This document shows, one piece after another, positions 25,355 through 28,863 of a DNA stretch of 28,863 nt. A program made the translations under genes and the position numbers. The stretch is from positions 1-28,863 of the forward strand of contig CAZVNL010000030.1 of the NCBI GenBank assembly GCA_964628055.1, written 5' to 3'. Source of the stretch: CAZBEL01 sp964628055. Lineage in GTDB: Bacteria; Fidelibacterota; Marinisomatia; Marinisomatales; TCS56. Position 1 is the first letter of the stretch, and every line of letters begins with the position of its first letter. The notes beneath the pieces were generated by a model. That model was not told where the DNA came from, ran no database searches, and saw only the letters and a list, made by a program, of their open reading frames with translations.

Positions 25355-25399
25355 TCTGTATCAGTCAATACAGAATTACTGCATCAATCATTACGGAAT
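25353..25399. promoter_or_regulatory. operator: 24-bp inverted repeat plus degenerate copy
   Basis: ATTCTGTAT and ATACAGAAT (25353-25361 and 25368-25376) form a perfect 9-bp inverted repeat around CAGTCA. A second, degenerate copy of the right-hand 21 bp lies 23 bp later (25379-25399; CTGCATCA compared with CTGTATCA, 17 of 21 identical). The arrangement suggests two dimer sites overlapping the transcription start and the early leader. The likely binder is the MerR-type product of the next gene. In contrast to classical MerR activator sites, the repeat is not in the spacer between the -35 and -10 boxes, so repression is the simpler reading. Confidence 0.6.
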
Positions 25400-25417
25400 A
25401 CGAGGTTAACTTAGACA

Positions 25418-25885
25418 ATGGAACCATCCAAACCGGACCCCACCACGCCTTTATATCCCCTCCGCGTTGCTTCCCAGTTGACGAATACATCCGTGTATTC
25501 GCTCCGCCAGTATGTTGACTTAGGGCTCATCATCCCCTACCGCACGGGAAAGAATCGGCGGCTCTATTCCCCGGTGGACATAGCGCGCATTCGGTGTATT
25601 AGAAAATACCTGGATGAATACGGGTTGAACGTAGCGGGGATCAAATTACTTTTTGCCCAGGTTCCCTGCTGGCTGCTGAAGCCTTGCCCGGAGGAAGAGC
25701 GCCAGGCCTGTACGGCTTACACCTCGAGTACCGAACCCTGCTGGCAGATCCAGAACCGGGCCCCCACCTGCCAGAATACTGAATGCCGACTCTGCCCTGT
25801 TTACCAGTTGCCGGATCGGTGCCAAGACCTGAAAATGTTGTTCAAGCAACTCCCTGACCTTGACCGCAGTCATGAACTAACCTAA
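25418..25885 (+). CDS. MerR-family regulator with Cys-rich C-terminal tail
   Basis: The 155-residue protein has a MerR/HspR-type winged helix-turn-helix (about 13-80, 'YSLRQYVDLGLIIPYRTGKNRRLYS' in outline, then 'YLDEYGLNVAGIKLLF'). A tail of about 70 residues follows with eight cysteines at 84, 90, 98, 108, 118, 123, 126 and 135. Their setting (PCW, then KPCPEEE, PCW, C-x4-C-x2-CPVY) recalls the CW-type cysteine motifs of anaerobe sensory proteins, and points to a metal or Fe-S cluster or to redox/persulfide-reactive thiols. It is the first gene of the sulfur operon, 24 bp from the SQR-like gene, and probably regulates it through the repeats upstream. The ligand is inference. Confidence 0.85.
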   Translation: MEPSKPDPTTPLYPLRVASQLTNTSVYSLRQYVDLGLIIPYRTGKNRRLYSPVDIARIRCIRKYLDEYGLNVAGIKLLFAQVPCWLLKPCPEEERQACTAYTSSTEPCWQIQNRAPTCQNTECRLCPVYQLPDRCQDLKMLFKQLPDLDRSHELT

Positions 25886-25909
25886 TCCACCAAAGCGGGG
25901 GAAATATAC

Positions 25910-27139
25910 ATGAAAAACTTAGTGATCTTAGGTACTGGTACGGCCGGTACCATCATGGCGAACAAGCTACGCCCACTTTTAGATACCCCCACCTGGCGTC
26001 TAATCCTTATTGACCAGAATCCAATCCACTACTACCAACCGGGATTTTTATTCATTCCCTTTGGTATCTACACGGAAAAAGACGTCCTCAAGCCCAAACA
26101 ACCCTTCTTCCCTCCGGGGATAGAGTCGCTTTTTTCGGAAGTCGACCGGATTGTACCGGGAAAAAGTCAGATCGTCTTAAAAGAGGGGAGGCAGATACCC
26201 TATGATATTCTAATTATCGCCACAGGTTCAAGGATTAACCCGGCGGAAACAGCGGGGTTACGTGAGGGTGGCTGGTACAAAAATATCTTCGACTTTTACA
26301 CTCTGGAGGGGGCGCTGGCCCTGCGGGAGTTCCTAACCCATTGGTCAGGGGGAAAACTGGTCTTGAGCATCATGGAAATGCCCATTAAATGTCCCGTGGC
26401 CCCCCTGGAATTTGTTTTCCTAGCCGACTGGTGGTTCACGGAGCAGGGGCTTCGCCAGGAGGTGGAAATTGAATTAGTGACCCCTCTACCAAGCGCCTTT
26501 ACTAGGCCTAAAGCTGCCCAGGTTTTCGGGGATTTCCTGACTCAAAAAAATATCCGTATCCACCCCGAATTCAACGCGGAAAAAGTCGATTGGCAAAACA
26601 ATGAGCTCCGTTCCTGGGACGATCGGGTGGTGGCGTACGATTTATTAGTTGTGATCCCCACCAACATGGGGGCTGAAGTCATCGAACGCTCAAATCTGGG
26701 TGATGACCTACACTTTATTCCTACGGATCGACACACCCTCCAATCCAAGGAGTATGAAAATATCTTTGTAATTGGGGATGCCACCGATCTCCCCAGCTCC
26801 AAAGCGGGTTCCGTCGCCCACTTCCAGGCGGAAATACTCCAACAGAATATCATCAGTTACATCAACGGGAATCCGTTAAAAGCGCAATTCGATGGCCACG
26901 CCAATTGTTACATCGAGACGGGGTATAACAAGGGCATCATGATCGATTTCAACTACGATACGGAACCTTTGCCGGGGAAATTCCCCCTACCTGGAGTGGG
27001 TCCCTTCTCCCTACTGGAGGAAACGAAAATGAATCACTACGGGAAAATGCTGTTTCGCTGGATGTACTGGAACCTGCTCTTAAAGGGGGCCGCACTACCG
27101 ATTGAAGCCTCCCTATCTTTAGCCGGAAAGCGCGTTTGA
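25910..27139 (+). CDS. sulfide:quinone oxidoreductase-like flavoprotein
   Basis: The 409-residue protein has an N-terminal FAD-binding Rossmann motif (LVILGTGTAGTIMANKL, about 4-20), the ATGSRINP segment (104-111), and a second FAD motif around NIFVIGDATDLP (284-294). Cys161 in KCPVAPLEF matches a conserved redox cysteine of SQR, and Cys333 in HANCYIETGY is in place for the second. No cysteine is seen near residue 124, where some SQR types have a third. A C-terminal amphipathic region (FRWMYWNLLLKGAALP) could bind the membrane. SQR oxidises sulfide, passes electrons to quinone and makes zero-valent sulfur or persulfide. The neighbours (DUF1641, TusE-like, DsrE2-like) support sulfur rather than NADH as substrate. 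SQR subtype and substrate remain to be tested. Confidence 0.82.
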   Translation: MKNLVILGTGTAGTIMANKLRPLLDTPTWRLILIDQNPIHYYQPGFLFIPFGIYTEKDVLKPKQPFFPPGIESLFSEVDRIVPGKSQIVLKEGRQIPYDILIIATGSRINPAETAGLREGGWYKNIFDFYTLEGALALREFLTHWSGGKLVLSIMEMPIKCPVAPLEFVFLADWWFTEQGLRQEVEIELVTPLPSAFTRPKAAQVFGDFLTQKNIRIHPEFNAEKVDWQNNELRSWDDRVVAYDLLVVIPTNMGAEVIERSNLGDDLHFIPTDRHTLQSKEYENIFVIGDATDLPSSKAGSVAHFQAEILQQNIISYINGNPLKAQFDGHANCYIETGYNKGIMIDFNYDTEPLPGKFPLPGVGPFSLLEETKMNHYGKMLFRWMYWNLLLKGAALPIEASLSLAGKRV

Positions 27140-27141
27140 CT

Positions 27142-27852
27142 ATGGAAAGCCCCTCATTGCAAAAGCAATTAGACACCATCCAGGAGAGTTTAGATCAGAT
27201 CAATAAAGAGCTGGGCATACAGCGGCAGCACTATCTTGTTTGGAGCGAGCTCCAGCAGGACTTAGGCCATCTTGCGCGCGACTTTTTCCACTCCCCCACT
27301 TCAGAATTGCAGGAAATCGAACCGCAGATCAAGAGTGGCGAGAGTATCCTATTAATGAAGGCTGTTTTACGGAATATCTCAACCTTCCGAAAACTCCTGG
27401 AACAGTTAGAAAGCTTCCAAGAACTACTTTCTGACGGTGCTCCCCTCGCACGAGAATTATTCCAGGATACTGTCCAATATTTCAATTTGTTTGAACAACA
27501 GGGATATTTCGATTTTTTACGTGAACTATTGCGTGTAGGGCACCAGGTAATGACGCACTTCTCCCCGGAAGATGTGCGCCTATTAGCCGACAATATTGTC
27601 ACCATTCTGGAGACGATTAAGAGTCTCACTCAACCGGAGATGCTCACCGCTCTGAACAACGGTGTCAACGTCTATCGCAACCTGGGGACCAAAAACATTG
27701 AAGAATACTCCCTTTGGAAGGCCTTCCGGGAATTGAACTCCCCCGAACTAAAACGGGGGATTGGTTTCTTGATGGCCTTTTTAAAGAACATAGCCCAAGA
27801 AAATGGAAACAACCAATCTAAAATACAGGAGCAACACGATGACAATACGTAA
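27142..27852 (+). CDS. DUF1641 family protein
   Basis: The 236-residue all-helical protein ends in the DUF1641 signature, with an N-terminal coiled coil (about 5-30) and the C-terminal block EEYSLWKAFRELNSPELKRGIGFLMAFLKNI. Members often sit beside SQR-like or formate dehydrogenase genes, but no biochemical role is established; an accessory or membrane-recruiting role is possible. The ATG at 27142 follows the SQR stop by 2 bp. An overlapping TTG at 27136 is the alternative start (adding Met-Thr). Its 3' end overlaps the TusE-like gene by 14 bp. Confidence 0.8.
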   Translation: MESPSLQKQLDTIQESLDQINKELGIQRQHYLVWSELQQDLGHLARDFFHSPTSELQEIEPQIKSGESILLMKAVLRNISTFRKLLEQLESFQELLSDGAPLARELFQDTVQYFNLFEQQGYFDFLRELLRVGHQVMTHFSPEDVRLLADNIVTILETIKSLTQPEMLTALNNGVNVYRNLGTKNIEEYSLWKAFRELNSPELKRGIGFLMAFLKNIAQENGNNQSKIQEQHDDNT

Positions 27853-28156
27853 AATTGCCAGTATGGACGTTGAAGTGGATGACGAGGGTTTCCTTGTTGA
27901 CCATACCATCTGGAATCGTGAGCTGGCAATTGAGCTGGCAAAAGAGGAGGGAATCGATCCCCTTACGGAACGCCACTACCAGGTACTGGAATTCATGCGT
28001 AAAGAATTTGAAGAACGGGGAAATGCACCTTCCATTCGACGACTGAATAAGTTAAACGTAGTCCCCACCAAGGAGCTGTACCAACTTTTCCCCGGGGGAC
28101 CGGCCAAGAAAGCAGCCAAAATCGCAGGATTAAAAAAACCACAAGGGTGTATTTGA
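27839..28156 (+). CDS. TusE/DsrC-family sulfur-carrier protein, single Cys
   Basis: The 105-residue protein matches the TusE/DsrC family in length and sequence: VEVDDEGFLVDHTIWNRELA near the start, an 'EGIDPLTERHYQVLEFMRKEFEERGNAPSIRRL' helical part, and a flexible C-terminal arm ending AGLKKPQGCI. Cys104 is the penultimate residue, the universal reactive cysteine (CysA). The second cysteine of DsrC (CysB, 11 residues earlier) is replaced by Ala93, so the protein cannot form the DsrC trisulfide and resembles TusE, which relays persulfide sulfur. The ATG at 27839 has AGGAG (27827-27831) 7 nt upstream; a longer reading would run far into DUF1641. It probably accepts sulfur made by the SQR-like enzyme. 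Confidence 0.88.
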   Translation: MTIRKIASMDVEVDDEGFLVDHTIWNRELAIELAKEEGIDPLTERHYQVLEFMRKEFEERGNAPSIRRLNKLNVVPTKELYQLFPGGPAKKAAKIAGLKKPQGCI

Positions 28157-28157
28157 C

Positions 28158-28691
28158 ATGGAAACGAAACACACCCCTCCAGTTGAGCTAGAACCCATAA
28201 AGCGGGTCTCGATCATTTGTTCGCGCGGCGGTTTAGACGAAGTCTATCCGGCACTGATCCTGGCGAACGGTGCCCGCATGGAAGGAATCGAAGTTACCCT
28301 CTTTTTCACCTTCTTCGGACTCAACGCTATTCTGAAAAAAACTGTACAGAGCCTAAAGATCGCCACGGTGGGCAATGCAGCTTTGAATATGGCTATGCCC
28401 ATGATGAAATTCCCCATCACAACACCCTTTCCTTCTCTTCTGGGAGTTTTACCCGGGATCTCCGGCTTGGCCACGGGAATGATGAAACGGGAAATGGAAA
28501 AATTGGACATTCCCCCGGTGGAGGAATTCCTGGAGATGATCAACGATGCGGGGGGCCAGGTCTTCGCCTGTAAATTAGCCATGGACATGTTCAAACTGAC
28601 CCAAGACGACTTAGTCGATGAGGTTCAAGGGGTACTTACCGTAGGAGAATTCTACGAGCGCGCAGCCGGTTCGGCGATTATTTTCACGTAA
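28158..28691 (+). CDS. DsrE2-like (DsrE/F/DrsH superfamily) sulfur-transfer protein
   Basis: The 177-residue product has the DsrE2 pattern. The N-terminal strand contains RVSIICSRGGLDEVYPALILANGA (about 16-39, Cys21), a small-residue and Met-rich membrane-like stretch lies at about 76-109 (AMPMMKFPITTPFPSLLGVLPGISGLATGM), and VFACKLAMDMF carries Cys138. DsrE2 proteins act as sulfur or persulfide acceptors, often with TusA and rhodanese in sulfur oxidisers. No tusA or rhodanese gene is seen in this window. The ATG sits 1 bp after the TusE-like stop, so translation is coupled, and it ends the sulfur operon before the tRNA gene. Confidence 0.82.
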   Translation: METKHTPPVELEPIKRVSIICSRGGLDEVYPALILANGARMEGIEVTLFFTFFGLNAILKKTVQSLKIATVGNAALNMAMPMMKFPITTPFPSLLGVLPGISGLATGMMKREMEKLDIPPVEEFLEMINDAGGQVFACKLAMDMFKLTQDDLVDEVQGVLTVGEFYERAAGSAIIFT

Positions 28692-28743
28692 CCTGACACC
28701 ACCGGTGAAGCGGCCTGGGGATATCGTCGAGCGCCATCTGAAT

Positions 28744-28762
28744 CCCCTTGGCATTTAAGGGG
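28744..28762 (+). terminator. hairpin after the sulfur operon
   Basis: CCCCTT and AAGGGG form a 6-bp stem around a 7-nt loop, about 50 bp past the DsrE2-like stop and before the tRNA gene. There is no clean T-run afterwards (ATTTT occurs some 10 bp later), so it is a possible weak terminator only. Confidence 0.3.
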
Positions 28763-28789
28763 GGTAAAAGTAATTTTCGCCGCCCTTTA

Positions 28790-28862
<73 letters not shown>

Positions 28863-28863
28863 C

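Overview
The window reads as chromosomal DNA from a Gram-negative, didermic bacterium of the FCB group. A Marinimicrobia (SAR406)/Calditrichota/Ignavibacteria-like lineage fits best. The evidence is a secreted protein ending in a type IX secretion C-terminal domain with the 'SPNYPNPFN' signature, outer-membrane and lipoprotein genes, an RND/TolC efflux set and a DUF4159/DUF4175-type envelope operon. The phylum assignment is inference from gene content; no rRNA is present.

Layout. (1) 1-880: a visibly AT-richer stretch with one small lipoprotein gene on the minus strand, flanked by attC-like imperfect palindromes, so it resembles an integron gene cassette. (2) 880-2163, minus strand: a decayed, frameshifted remnant of an AlkD-type DNA glycosylase gene, then a YjbQ-family gene and a GNAT acetyltransferase. 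(3) 2234-9596, minus strand: a tightly packed operon reading DUF4159 protein, large DUF4175-like membrane/coiled-coil protein, TPR lipoprotein-or-periplasmic protein, and an exported GATase-like protein usually labelled 'asparagine synthetase B'. (4) 9823-14890: a T9SS cargo protein with an N-terminal BsuPI-like domain, an unrecognised exported membrane-associated protein, and a striking fusion of outer-membrane barrel, TPR and BamE/SmpA-like domain. (5) 14959-16586, minus: an AI-2E family permease and a stand-alone cyclic-nucleotide-binding protein. (6) 16738-18627: an oligoendopeptidase F with a signal peptide. (7) 18963-25240: a TetR-TolC-MFP-RND efflux operon behind nested operator palindromes. 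(8) 25418-28691: a sulfur operon of Cys-rich MerR regulator, sulfide:quinone oxidoreductase-like flavoprotein, DUF1641, TusE/DsrC-like protein and DsrE2-like protein. (9) 28790-28862: a CAU-anticodon tRNA at the right edge.

The most interesting unit is the sulfur operon. A MerR protein with eight cysteines in a 52-residue tail sits upstream of a membrane flavoprotein that would oxidise sulfide, and of two sulfur-carrier proteins that could receive the product persulfide. Its promoter carries a 24-bp perfect-arm inverted repeat plus a second, degenerate copy 23 bp downstream. This suggests a self-contained sulfide/persulfide sensing and disposal module. The other items worth a second look are the barrel-TPR-BamE fusion, the AlkD pseudogene, and the cassette-like left edge.
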